Positions 7,953-15,194 of a stretch of DNA of 25,631 nt are shown here, in pieces. The stretch is from Candidatus Sungiibacteriota bacterium (GTDB lineage Bacteria > Patescibacteria > Paceibacteria > Sungbacterales > SURF-37). Within the stretch, counting starts at the first letter, position 1. Every line of letters starts with the position of its first letter. Position numbers and translations under genes: made by a program. The stretch spans positions 1 through 25,631 of the forward strand of contig JACPMF010000013.1 of assembly GCA_016186145.1 (NCBI GenBank), written 5' to 3'. A model generated the notes under the pieces. The model was not told the origin of the DNA. It did not search any database and saw nothing but the letters and a program-made list of their open reading frames with translations.

Positions 7953-7980
7953 ATTTTACTATTACCTTATCCACAGTCAA
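7953..7980 (-). promoter_or_regulatory. groESL promoter
   Basis: On the minus strand TTGACT (7975-7980) and TAAAAT (7953-7958) are 16 bp apart. Transcription would start near 7946, at the edge of the CIRCE operator. A perfect DnaA-box sequence, TTATCCACA (7967-7975, plus strand), overlaps the spacer and the -35 box. Confidence 0.7.
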
Positions 7981-8005
7981 GTGGTAACAAAAAAGACGGA
8001 ATGAA

Positions 8006-8029
8006 ATGCACCCTTATTGAGGGGTGCAA
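8006..8029 (-). terminator. hairpin at the end of the nuclease-like gene
   Basis: TGCACCC (8007-8013) pairs with GGGTGCA (8022-8028), and the stem overlaps the TAA stop of the minus-strand gene. The T-tract is poor on both strands, so it is a weak terminator or 3' end hairpin. Confidence 0.45.
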
Positions 8030-8511
8030 TTTTCAAAAATTTCTTTCGGCACCGCAATGCCTTTCGCCGTAAGAAAATCGGCAATCATCCGTTTTACTTT
8101 TGTCGGGCAATGCTTATTTTCAAAAACCGATTTGAATCCGCGGCTGATGCTTACAAGCTTCTTTCTTACCCTAAAATCCGTCACCTGCCTCGTTACTACC
8201 GAAAGCGGGATATATCGGTAGTACTGTCGGCGACGATACGGCAATTTTGCAGAAACAGCTGCTTTTGGGTTCAACCGGCGATAATAAGCTCTTCGTTTCT
8301 TTTTACTGGAAGTAACCTGCACTATCCATACGATAAAGTCGGCGCCGCCCTTTCCTAAAATATGATCAATTCCTTCCGCGTCAAGAGGCGGCGGCGCGCG
8401 AAACCAAAAATCAATTTCGCCATCAGCTGTAAGTTTCGCAAGCTCTTGGTCCACCCTTTTCTCTGCAATCGGGCCGTAGTTTACCGGCTGAACTTTCCGC
8501 CGTCGATCCAC
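8014..8511 (-). CDS. restriction-endonuclease-like hypothetical protein
   Basis: About 165 residues from a GTG start at 8511, which has GGGGAG 4 nt upstream. A longer frame reaches an ATG at 8577 and beyond, but a minus-strand promoter (TTGCAA 8585-8590, AGTATA complement 8561-8566) would start transcription near 8555, which favours the shorter form. The motif EGIDHILGKGGADFIVWIVQ followed by VTSSKKKRRAYYRRL resembles the PD-(D/E)XK core (an Asp after Gly-Ile, then a strand with Gln-Val and basic residues). The usual catalytic Lys is a Thr here, so activity is uncertain. The rest is strongly basic (RRRQYYRYIP, RVRKKL), fitting nucleic-acid binding. It is transcribed divergently from the phosphatidyltransferase gene. 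Confidence 0.6.
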   Translation of the reverse strand: MDRRRKVQPVNYGPIAEKRVDQELAKLTADGEIDFWFRAPPPLDAEGIDHILGKGGADFIVWIVQVTSSKKKRRAYYRRLNPKAAVSAKLPYRRRQYYRYIPLSVVTRQVTDFRVRKKLVSISRGFKSVFENKHCPTKVKRMIADFLTAKGIAVPKEIFENCTPQ

Positions 8512-8540
8512 GCCGCTCCCCCTGCCTGCACGCCCTTTAA

Positions 8541-8568
8541 TTGTCAAGGCACCTCGTATCAGTATACC
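8541..8568 (+). promoter_or_regulatory. promoter of the first CDP-alcohol phosphatidyltransferase
   Basis: TTGTCA (8541-8546) and TATACC (8563-8568) are 16 bp apart and face the gene starting at 8644. A minus-strand promoter (TTGCAA complement 8585-8590, AGTATA 8561-8566, spacer 18) overlaps it, so the two divergent genes probably share this control region. Confidence 0.55.
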
Positions 8569-8643
8569 CACGCCCATTGAATTTTTGCAATAAAAATGGG
8601 AGGGTAAACTCGAACAAGTTTCTTTGAAAAAGGAGGAACCCCA

Positions 8644-9492
8644 GTGGAAGAAGCCGGACTTACCAACCAATTAACGAGCGGGGAAAAGAAATCTCGGGAT
8701 TGGGTTCTTTTGCCCATAACCCAGCCAATTTGGTGGTCAGCGCTCCCCGTGCGCTGGTTTATTTCGTGGGCCGCCGGACTCATGTTTGGGCAGGAAATCC
8801 GAAGATTCCTCTACCAAAAAATACTCACGCCGGCGAACATGCTTACCGGCGCAAGAGTTGCCCTCCTCATAAAAGCAGTATTCATGTTTTTCGAAGACGC
8901 GGCACTTGCGCGACAAGTTGAAATCCTTTTTGTTGCCATCACCACGGACTTTTTTGACGGACCGCTTGCGCGTAATAACAACGAAGTGACCGAGCTTGGC
9001 ACCTATATGGACCATATCGGCGACTGGGCCGTAATCACATGGGTCATGTTCCTCACCTTATGGCACGGTCCGTTTCTCCTTCCGGCGATTCTCTATATAA
9101 TGGCGCTTGCCATTATTCCGATTCTCTTTGCCATCTACGCCGCCCGATTCAAAAAGTGTTATGACCATGCCGCGTCATTAACAGACAACATAAGCGGCTT
9201 CGCCACCGAAGAGCTCCAAACCGACTGGTGGGGGCGCATCCAATTCGTTGCGCTTTGCATTGCAATCTTCGGCACCCTCTTTGAATCCGCCGCATTTGAT
9301 CAAAGTTTTATTCTCAACGGATTCATAAATGCAATCCCGCACGAATCCCTCATCTCAATTATCGCCGGCGCGTTTGGGGTATTTCTGATTCTCGGCGGAT
9401 ACAACATCCGGGACGCCATCGACTATTCGGAAACGCAGGTCAAGAAATTCCGCGAAAGAATGCGCAAAATAAAATCCGGCTCACCCCGTTAG
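8644..9492 (+). CDS. CDP-alcohol phosphatidyltransferase family protein
   Basis: The 282-residue polytopic membrane enzyme carries the full family signature: TTDFFDGPLARNNN, then a Gly eight residues after the Arg, then Asp and Asp (GTYMDHIGD). This matches D-x2-DG-x2-AR-x8-G-x3-D-x3-D, which binds the metal and CDP-alcohol. Several hydrophobic segments follow. The start is a GTG at 8644 with AAGGAGG seven nt upstream. The last two codons and the TAG stop come from an inserted repeat element at 9484. Without it the protein would end KSGS at a TGA. The alcohol acceptor cannot be told from the sequence. Confidence 0.9.
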   Translation: MEEAGLTNQLTSGEKKSRDWVLLPITQPIWWSALPVRWFISWAAGLMFGQEIRRFLYQKILTPANMLTGARVALLIKAVFMFFEDAALARQVEILFVAITTDFFDGPLARNNNEVTELGTYMDHIGDWAVITWVMFLTLWHGPFLLPAILYIMALAIIPILFAIYAARFKKCYDHAASLTDNISGFATEELQTDWWGRIQFVALCIAIFGTLFESAAFDQSFILNGFINAIPHESLISIIAGAFGVFLILGGYNIRDAIDYSETQVKKFRERMRKIKSGSPR

Positions 9493-9601
9493 AAATAGGA
9501 CGCGGACTAAGCTATAATATAAAAACCACCGATATTAATCGGTGTTTTCTTTTGAAAATACTCTTTGATTTTAAGGTCTACGTCCGCGCTTTCTAACGGG
9601 G
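9484..9601. mobile_element. CCCCGTTAGAA inverted-repeat element A
   Basis: A 118-bp element that begins CCCCGTTAGAAA and ends TTTCTAACGGGG. A subterminal inverted repeat follows (CGCGGAC against GTCCGCG). It is flanked by the 4-bp direct repeat CTCA (9480-9483 and 9602-9605). Inside are a TATAAT (9513-9518) and an intrinsic terminator. It has no coding capacity. It inserted at the end of the phosphatidyltransferase gene and supplies its present stop codon. Two relatives lie at 16512-16667 and 19599-19848. Confidence 0.8.
9521..9553. terminator. intrinsic terminator carried by element A
   Basis: CACCGAT (9527-9533) pairs with ATCGGTG (9538-9544) around an ATTA loop. It is preceded by A5 and followed by TTTTCTTTT. 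It probably ends transcription from both convergent genes and so replaces the terminator that the insertion destroyed. Confidence 0.8.
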
Positions 9602-9622
9602 CTCATGAAGAGCCGGTTTTTT
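9602..9622. terminator. remnant of the terminator split by element A
   Basis: CCGGCTC (9476-9482, left of the element) and GAGCCGG (9610-9616, right of it, followed by T6) are the two arms of an original hairpin with an ATGAA loop. Element A with one CTCA repeat now separates them by more than 120 bp. Before insertion the hairpin overlapped the TGA stop of the upstream gene. Confidence 0.7.
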
Positions 9623-9624
9623 AG

Positions 9625-10224
9625 TTATTGAAGCGCTGACTTTTTCAAAAGTTTTTCAAATACAGGCTTCCAGTGTCCGCCTAAACTTGCCACACCACCA
9701 ATAATGGCGAAAATCCATAATCCGTCTATGTACGCCAAGTCCGGCCATTCATATATTTCATGAAAAAGAAGAACCGCAACGAGTGCCGATTCAATACCCA
9801 CCTTCACCTTTCCATAGCGATTTGAGCCAAGCGCGGAACCGAGCCCGGAAGGAAATAGATATGCCAGTAGGGCGGTAAAAAACAGCAGACCAGCAACTGT
9901 CAAGAGCATGTTGAATAAAAATTGAACACGGGAAATATGCAAAGGAGCCAACGCCATTATCGCAGAAAGAATCAAGAGCTTATCCGCGGCAGGATCAAAA
10001 AATTTTCCGAACAATGTCACTTCCTTGTATTTTCGCGCCACTAATCCATCGAGATAATCGGTCCAAAGCAGCAATACAAACAATACGAGAAACGCCGCGG
10101 CACACAGCACTCCGACCCCCCAGTATTGGTATGTCTTCAATTGCTGAACCGCGAGCCACCCAAGCAGAAATAAAGGAAACACCCCCAAAACTCTTATTAG
10201 AGTAAGCTGATTGGGAACAGACAT
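9625..10224 (-). CDS. pgsA: CDP-diacylglycerol-glycerol-3-phosphate phosphatidyltransferase-like
   Basis: A 199-residue membrane enzyme that would make phosphatidylglycerol phosphate from CDP-diacylglycerol and glycerol 3-phosphate. It starts MSVPNQLTLIRVLGVFPLF, the usual PgsA opening. It has the full signature TDYLDGLVARKYKEV followed by GKFFDPAAD. The start at 10224 is chosen because GGAGG lies six nt before it, and an ATG six codons upstream lacks a ribosome site. It is convergent with the other family member at 8644. PgsA is the best guess, but another alcohol acceptor cannot be excluded. Confidence 0.85.
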   Translation of the reverse strand: MSVPNQLTLIRVLGVFPLFLLGWLAVQQLKTYQYWGVGVLCAAAFLVLFVLLLWTDYLDGLVARKYKEVTLFGKFFDPAADKLLILSAIMALAPLHISRVQFLFNMLLTVAGLLFFTALLAYLFPSGLGSALGSNRYGKVKVGIESALVAVLLFHEIYEWPDLAYIDGLWIFAIIGGVASLGGHWKPVFEKLLKKSALQ

Positions 10225-10279
10225 GAAAATCCTCCTTTTCATTCCACAAACCGGCTTAAATTATCAAAGAAGTTCTCTC

Positions 10280-10307
10280 TTTATACCACGGGTCATTTTT
10301 TTTTCAA
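10280..10307 (-). promoter_or_regulatory. promoter of pgsA
   Basis: On the minus strand TTGAAA (10302-10307) and TATAAA (10280-10285) are spaced 16 bp. The -35 box lies inside the last codons of uvrA, so pgsA can be transcribed separately from uvrA. Confidence 0.55.
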
Positions 10308-13223
10308 CCACTGTCCAGTGTAACTTTTTTTCTGGCTTGCGATTTCAGCCGGCGAGCCTTCGGCAACCACAAAACCGCCGCCGTCTCCCCCTTCCGGCCC
10401 CAGATCAATAATCCAATCCATATTTTTAATCACATCTATATTATGCTCGATAACCAAAACCGTGTTGCCGCGATCAACGAGCAGGCGAAGAATCAAAAGC
10501 AACTTTTGAATATCTTCAAAATGAAGACCGGTAGTCGGCTCGTCAAGAATATACAACGTCCTGCCGGTATCGCGGCGCGCGAGTTCCGCAGCAAGCTTCG
10601 TTCTTTGCGCCTCTCCGCCGGAGAGCGTGGTGGACGCTTGCCCAAGCTTCATATAACCAAGCCCAACCTCGTAGAGCATCTTTAGTTTTTGGTAGACCGC
10701 CGGAATGTTTTTAAAAAACTCGAGAGCTTCTTCAATAGTCAACTGAAGCACTTGCGAGATATCGAGTCCTTTATATGTTATGGTGAGCGCCTCACGATTA
10801 TACCGGCGTCCTTTGCATTCCTCACATTCAACATAAACGTCCGGCAAAAAATACATTTCAATTTTTTTAACCCCCTGCCCCTCGCACGCTTCACACCGTC
10901 CGCCTTTAACATTAAAACTGAAACGGCCGGGCGTGAATCCTCGCGCCCGCGCCTCCAGCGTGGCGCTAAAAATCTCGCGAATCACGGAAAAAGCGCCGGT
11001 GTACGTTGCCGGATTCGAACGAGGAGTGCGCCCGATCGGCGACTGGTCTACCACAACAACCTTGTCAAGATTCTCGGCTCCAAGGATTTTATCGTGCGCC
11101 CCCGGAATTGCGCGCGCCTGGTGCAACTTCACCATCAGCGACTTTGCCAGGATGTCTCCAACGAGCGTTGATTTTCCGGAGCCGGAAACACCCGTCATCG
11201 CAATCAATTTTCCAAGAGGAATCCGAACGTCTATGTTTTTAAGGTTATGCTCCCGCGCCCCTTTGATAACTAACAACTCACGACTTACGACTGACGACTG
11301 TTGTTGGTTGTTAGTTGTTGGTTGTTGGTTTTTAGCTACAACTACTTTCTTCCTCCCCGAAAGATACTCTCCCGTAAGCGTTTTGGCCCGCAAAAGATCA
11401 CGGTACGTACCCGCAAACATCACCGTACCGCCATGCTTCCCCGCCCCCGGTCCGAGGTCAATAATCCAATCAGACTGACGCATCGTTTCCGCATCATGTT
11501 CTACTACAATCACGCTGTTACCAAGATCGCGGAGGCGTTTGAGCGCGACAATAAGACGCCCGTGATCTCGGGGATGAAGTCCGATAGACGGCTCGTCAAG
11601 AATATACATGATGCCGGAAAGCTCTGATCCGATTTGCGTTGCAAGACGGATCCGCTGGGCCTCGCCGCCGGCAAGCGTGGTTGATGCCCGGGAAAGAGTT
11701 AAGTACTCAAGCCCCACATCAGCCAAAAAACGGAGGCGCTTCCCGATTTCCTTCAAAAGCCCCGAAGCAATAAAAATTTCTTTAGAACCGAGCGCTGTCC
11801 CATGAAGCATGGCGTCAACAAAAATCCTTGCCTCGCTCACGGAAAGATCCGCCGCATCCGCAATGTTTTTCCCGGCAATTTTCACCCCAAGCGCCTCCCG
11901 TTTCAAGCGTTTTCCCCGGCACACTTCGCACGATTTAATAATCATGTATTTTTCAATCTCCGCCCGCGTCCACTCGGAATCTGTTTCTTTCCACCGCCGC
12001 TTCAGATTTGGAATAACCCCCTCAAACACATTCTCGGATTTCTGATCCGAAGGCCGTACCTCCTCTTCACCGTAAAGAAGAATATCAACTACCCGCTGCG
12101 GCAGTTTACCAACAGGAGTCTCCAAAGAAAAATTATGCCGTCCGGCCAAATCTTCCAAAAGCCACCAATACCATGACTGCCGGCCGACGCGATGCGACGC
12201 TCCTGCCCACGGGCGAATAGCGCCCTCGGCAAGCGTCAAATTCTTATTCGGCAAAACAAGCGCCGGATCAACCTCGAGGAGTTCTCCGAGGCCGGTGCAA
12301 TAAGGACAGGCTCCGTGCGGACTGTTAAAAGAAAAAAGCCGCGGTTCCAGTTCGGGGAGGGAAACTCCGCATTCAACGCACGCAAAATTTTCAGAAAAAA
12401 GAAGGTCTTCGGATTTTTTGCCCGGCGCTTTCTCTTTGCCGACCACGACAACGACAATACCTTTACCGATTTTCAAAGCGGTTTCAATCGAATCGGCAAT
12501 ACGGCTTCGATCAATATCCTTGCTCATTACAAAACGATCCACGACAACTTCGATGGTATGCTTCTGTTTCTTTTCAATCTGGGCGGCAAGAGCCGAATCG
12601 TCGAGCCGCCAAAGAACGCCGTCAACGCGAACGCGCAAATATCCCGCGCTTTTTACTTCTTCAAGAATTGCGCGATGCTCCCCTTTCTTACCGCTTACGA
12701 GCGGCCCCAAAATCATCAATTCTTCGCCCTTCTCTGCTAAAATTTTATCGGTAATATGTTCTACGCTTTGGCGCCCAACCGGCTTTCCGCAAACCGGACA
12801 ATGCGGCTTTCCGATCCTTGAAAAAAGAATCCGCATATAATCATAAATCTCCGTAATGGTCCCAACGGTCGAACGCGGATTCTTCGAAACGGATTTCTGA
12901 TCGATGGAAATCGCCGGACTCAAACCGTCAATGGAATCAACATCGGGTTTGTCGGCAACGCCCAAAAATTGCCGCGCATATGACGAGAGCGACTCGACAA
13001 ACCTCCGCTCTGCCTCGGCGTAAAGCGTATCAAACGCAAGAGATGACTTTCCCGAACCGGAAAGACCGGTAACCACTACGAGTTTATTTTTAGGAATATC
13101 TACGCTTACATTTTTCAGGTTGTGCACCCGCGCTCCGCGAATACGAATAAGAGTGTTTGCGCTTGCCGGCAATGAGGAACGAACACGCCTGCGGGTTTTT
13201 ATTTTTTGGTCTTGAGCGGCCAT
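10293..13223 (-). CDS. uvrA: excinuclease ABC subunit A (UvrA)
   Basis: The 976-residue damage sensor of nucleotide excision repair has two ABC ATPase modules: Walker A GLSGSGKSS (53-61) and GVSGSGKST (about 676), signatures LAGGEAQR and LSGGEAQR, and Walker B ILDEPSIGLHPRD and ILDEPTTGLHFED. Zinc-finger cysteines are present in CPVCGKPV, CVECG...CPYC and CEACEGQG...CEECKGRR. The linker between the modules (about residues 628-650) contains an insert, AKNQQPTTNNQQQSSVV, encoded by an AAC/GTT repeat. It has its own strong promoter. The ATG lies only about 8 nt past the predicted transcription start and has no Shine-Dalgarno sequence. Confidence 0.97.
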   Translation of the reverse strand: MAAQDQKIKTRRRVRSSLPASANTLIRIRGARVHNLKNVSVDIPKNKLVVVTGLSGSGKSSLAFDTLYAEAERRFVESLSSYARQFLGVADKPDVDSIDGLSPAISIDQKSVSKNPRSTVGTITEIYDYMRILFSRIGKPHCPVCGKPVGRQSVEHITDKILAEKGEELMILGPLVSGKKGEHRAILEEVKSAGYLRVRVDGVLWRLDDSALAAQIEKKQKHTIEVVVDRFVMSKDIDRSRIADSIETALKIGKGIVVVVVGKEKAPGKKSEDLLFSENFACVECGVSLPELEPRLFSFNSPHGACPYCTGLGELLEVDPALVLPNKNLTLAEGAIRPWAGASHRVGRQSWYWWLLEDLAGRHNFSLETPVGKLPQRVVDILLYGEEEVRPSDQKSENVFEGVIPNLKRRWKETDSEWTRAEIEKYMIIKSCEVCRGKRLKREALGVKIAGKNIADAADLSVSEARIFVDAMLHGTALGSKEIFIASGLLKEIGKRLRFLADVGLEYLTLSRASTTLAGGEAQRIRLATQIGSELSGIMYILDEPSIGLHPRDHGRLIVALKRLRDLGNSVIVVEHDAETMRQSDWIIDLGPGAGKHGGTVMFAGTYRDLLRAKTLTGEYLSGRKKVVVAKNQQPTTNNQQQSSVVSRELLVIKGAREHNLKNIDVRIPLGKLIAMTGVSGSGKSTLVGDILAKSLMVKLHQARAIPGAHDKILGAENLDKVVVVDQSPIGRTPRSNPATYTGAFSVIREIFSATLEARARGFTPGRFSFNVKGGRCEACEGQGVKKIEMYFLPDVYVECEECKGRRYNREALTITYKGLDISQVLQLTIEEALEFFKNIPAVYQKLKMLYEVGLGYMKLGQASTTLSGGEAQRTKLAAELARRDTGRTLYILDEPTTGLHFEDIQKLLLILRLLVDRGNTVLVIEHNIDVIKNMDWIIDLGPEGGDGGGFVVAEGSPAEIASQKKSYTGQWLKKK
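11266..11331. repeat. AAC/GTT repeat inserted in frame in uvrA
   Basis: ACTAACAAC pairs with GTTGTTAGT inside this stretch, and three GTTGTTGGTT-type words follow. It adds about 20 residues to the linker between the two UvrA ATPase modules without breaking the frame. The encoded NQQPTTNNQQQ closely matches NQQPTTYNQQQ in UvrC. Confidence 0.75.
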
Positions 13224-13237
13224 GGGGAAATAAAAGA

Positions 13238-13266
13238 AGTATACAGGAAAATAAAGGTTATATCAA
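13238..13266 (-). promoter_or_regulatory. uvrA promoter
   Basis: On the minus strand TTGATA (13261-13266) and TATACT (13238-13243) have an ideal 17-bp spacer. Transcription should start near 13231, giving a leader of about 8 nt. No LexA-type operator is evident. Confidence 0.75.
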
Positions 13267-13270
13267 GAAA

Positions 13271-13293
13271 AAAGAACCTTTTTAAGGTTCTTT
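13271..13293 (-). terminator. terminator of the 147-residue hypothetical gene
   Basis: AAAGAACCTT and AAGGTTCTTT form a perfect 10-bp stem with a 3-nt loop. On the minus strand a T6 run follows. The stem overlaps the stop codon of the gene ending at 13282 and sits just before the uvrA promoter. Confidence 0.85.
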
Positions 13294-13725
13294 CGGCAAA
13301 AAACGCGCTATTTGCGCCTTCTCTGCCCTTGAGAGCTTACTCCATGTCGCATCTTCCAAGTCCAAAATCGGATCACTCCGTTCCGAGAGGCCCCATCGGC
13401 GGGGAACAAAGTATCTATCTTTCCATTCGGCAAAAAGTATTTCCATCACCTCATGAAAAAGGCAAAGCGGCTTGTTTCTGGATCCGTGGTCAATAAAAAT
13501 ACACCATTTCGCCGGCAACACGCACGCGTCAATAGGGCGAAATCGCTTCCTTCTCGCTCCAGTAACTTCCCTCTTAAACGCCACGGGGCAGTCATTTTCC
13601 GTATCGAGATAGCAATACCGCATTCTAACTCCCCAGTACCCGCTCTTGAGGATATCTACCGCCATCCAGAAAACCCAGTCGGAGAGCGAATGTGAATCAG
13701 CCTTCCGCATTTTCTTCGTTTTCAC
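13282..13725 (-). CDS. hypothetical protein with HExxE motif
   Basis: I do not recognise this 147-residue protein. It is rich in aromatic residues, Arg and Cys. WCIFIDHGSRNKPLCLFHEV followed by MEILFAEW has an HExxE in a helix, loosely like zinc peptidase helices of the ImmA/IrrE type (strand with Ile-Asp, gap, then HE). A third ligand is not obvious, so this is only a hint. The likely GTG start at 13725 has AAGGTGAT just upstream, and this site overlaps the TGA of the broken M16 peptidase gene, so the two were probably translationally coupled. A terminator overlaps its end. Confidence 0.5.
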   Translation of the reverse strand: MKTKKMRKADSHSLSDWVFWMAVDILKSGYWGVRMRYCYLDTENDCPVAFKREVTGARRKRFRPIDACVLPAKWCIFIDHGSRNKPLCLFHEVMEILFAEWKDRYFVPRRWGLSERSDPILDLEDATWSKLSRAEKAQIARFLPKEP

Positions 13726-13728
13726 AGA

Positions 13729-14918
13729 TCACCTTAAAACAGAGCGGAGTTGGCAAAAGGTCTTTTCAAATCGAAACGACTTGGCTGAAAGCAAGAGTGC
13801 TCGCACGAATTCTTCCCGCCAAAGCGCTTGAGCCAAAGCGACTATACGCTCTCTCGTGACGGCTTCAATTTCCTCATGCCTTTCCACAACACTTTTCACG
13901 GTTCCGGAAAGAAGCTCGCTTGAACCTAAAAACCATCCGACATTGCCGGACGATGCAAGCGACAAATCGAACTGAGCGCGAAGAGCCATTTTTACATCCG
14001 CGCACTCCTCTTCAGTAAGGCCCCCGTCACACAGATTCCGCATTTCCCCAAGAATCAGGCCGAGAACTGTTTTTACATTTTCTTTCTGCGGCGAAACGCT
14101 GGTTGTCACCAACAGAACGCCGGCGTCTGAAAAACTGCTGACGCCCGACCTAATACTATAAGCAAGCCCTTTTTCATCCCGAATACTGAACCAAAGCCGT
14201 TTCCTAAGAATTTCATTTAATGCTCTCAAAACAGCCGAGTCACCGCTCAAGGCGGCGGGGGCCGGACTTCCTACACAAAGATAGGCCTGGGTTAAAGCGT
14301 GTTTCTTGATAAAGCCTGCCGGCTCCAATTGCGGCTGCTGTTTAAATTCTTTCCACGCTACCGGTTCTTTCTGCGGAATAGCACCGAAATACCTTTCCAG
14401 AAGACTCCGGATCTCGCGGACAGAAACGCTGCCGGCAACAGAAATTACCATATTTGGCGGCCCGTAAAATCGATCTTTAAAAGAACGCGCCTCGTCAACA
14501 GTAAAACCCCTTACCCGGCCGAGTTCTTCTTCAGAGGTACGACCAAGCGGGTGATTGCCGTTTCAAAACATTCCGCATCGAAGCGGGCATGAATCAGCAT
14601 ATCGGAAAGAAGGTGCGCTGCGCGCGCCAAAAAGTGCGGGCTTGTGATAATGAAATAAATCACATGTTCATAATCCGTAAACGCGTTATAACTTTCTCCC
14701 AAAAGCCATAATTCCCTATCCACGCGTTTGGAATCGGGAAAATCTCTCCCGCCGCGAAAAAACATATGTTCATTCATGTGCGCAAGTCCCGCTTCATGGT
14801 CTTGCTCTCCCCGGCTGCCGCAGGAAAGCCAAACCTGAAGCGCAACGGTGCTAACACGCGTCATCGGAGCAACAACAACCCGAATACCGTTCGACAGGCT
14901 GAATCGACGGAATTCCAC
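13729..14918 (-). pseudogene. broken M16 zinc peptidase
   Basis: The first part (14918-14511, GTG start with a G-rich ribosome site) opens FSLSNGIRVVVAP and has the inverted zinc motif HMNEH at residues 47-51. It shifts frame after CFET (near 14560) and ends at a stop at 14511. The second part is in another frame and begins around HPLGRTSEEELGR (about 14555), then GPPNMVISVAGS, and runs to 13729. In normal M16 proteins about 30-40 residues, including the third zinc ligand Glu (VVLEEI region), lie between these points, and they are missing here. A deletion with frameshift therefore removed part of the active site. An assembly error is the alternative. The downstream small gene overlaps its stop. 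Confidence 0.75.
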
Positions 14919-15194
14919 TTTTACCCCCCGTGGTATTAAATTGTAAAAAAACAGCGTTCTTTCAAACTAACATCGTAAGCGCGGCTTTGCAAAACAAAAG
15001 CGTTCAGGAAATTAATAACCGCCCGGTTTCTCCGGACGGACCTTAAAAATTACTTTTCGGCGCTGCATTTTTTTATCGCAAGCGCATAGACCTCGAAAGG
15101 AGAACAAAAATGTTCCGGAGCCTCATCTTTCGCTCCCGTCGTCACTGGCTTAAAAACTGATTATACATTACCATAATCCATACAAAAGCAAAAA
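14919..15194. other. intergenic region before uvrC
   Basis: No conserved gene is seen. The region has a GC-rich inverted stretch (CCGCCCGG...CCGGACGG, about 15022-15043), a 16-codon ORF with a strong ribosome site (15110-15160), and an AT-rich stretch with CATAAT (15172-15177) that could be the uvrC -10 box, about 18 nt before its ATG. Confidence 0.4.
15110..15160 (+). CDS. possible small peptide upstream of uvrC
   Basis: The ATG at 15110 has AAAGGAG about seven nt upstream, the best ribosome site in this part of the window, yet the ORF encodes only 16 residues (MFRSLIFRSRRHWLKN). The peptide is short, basic and hydrophobic. It could be a leader peptide or a chance ORF. uvrC itself has no ribosome site. 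Confidence 0.25.
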   Translation: MFRSLIFRSRRHWLKN

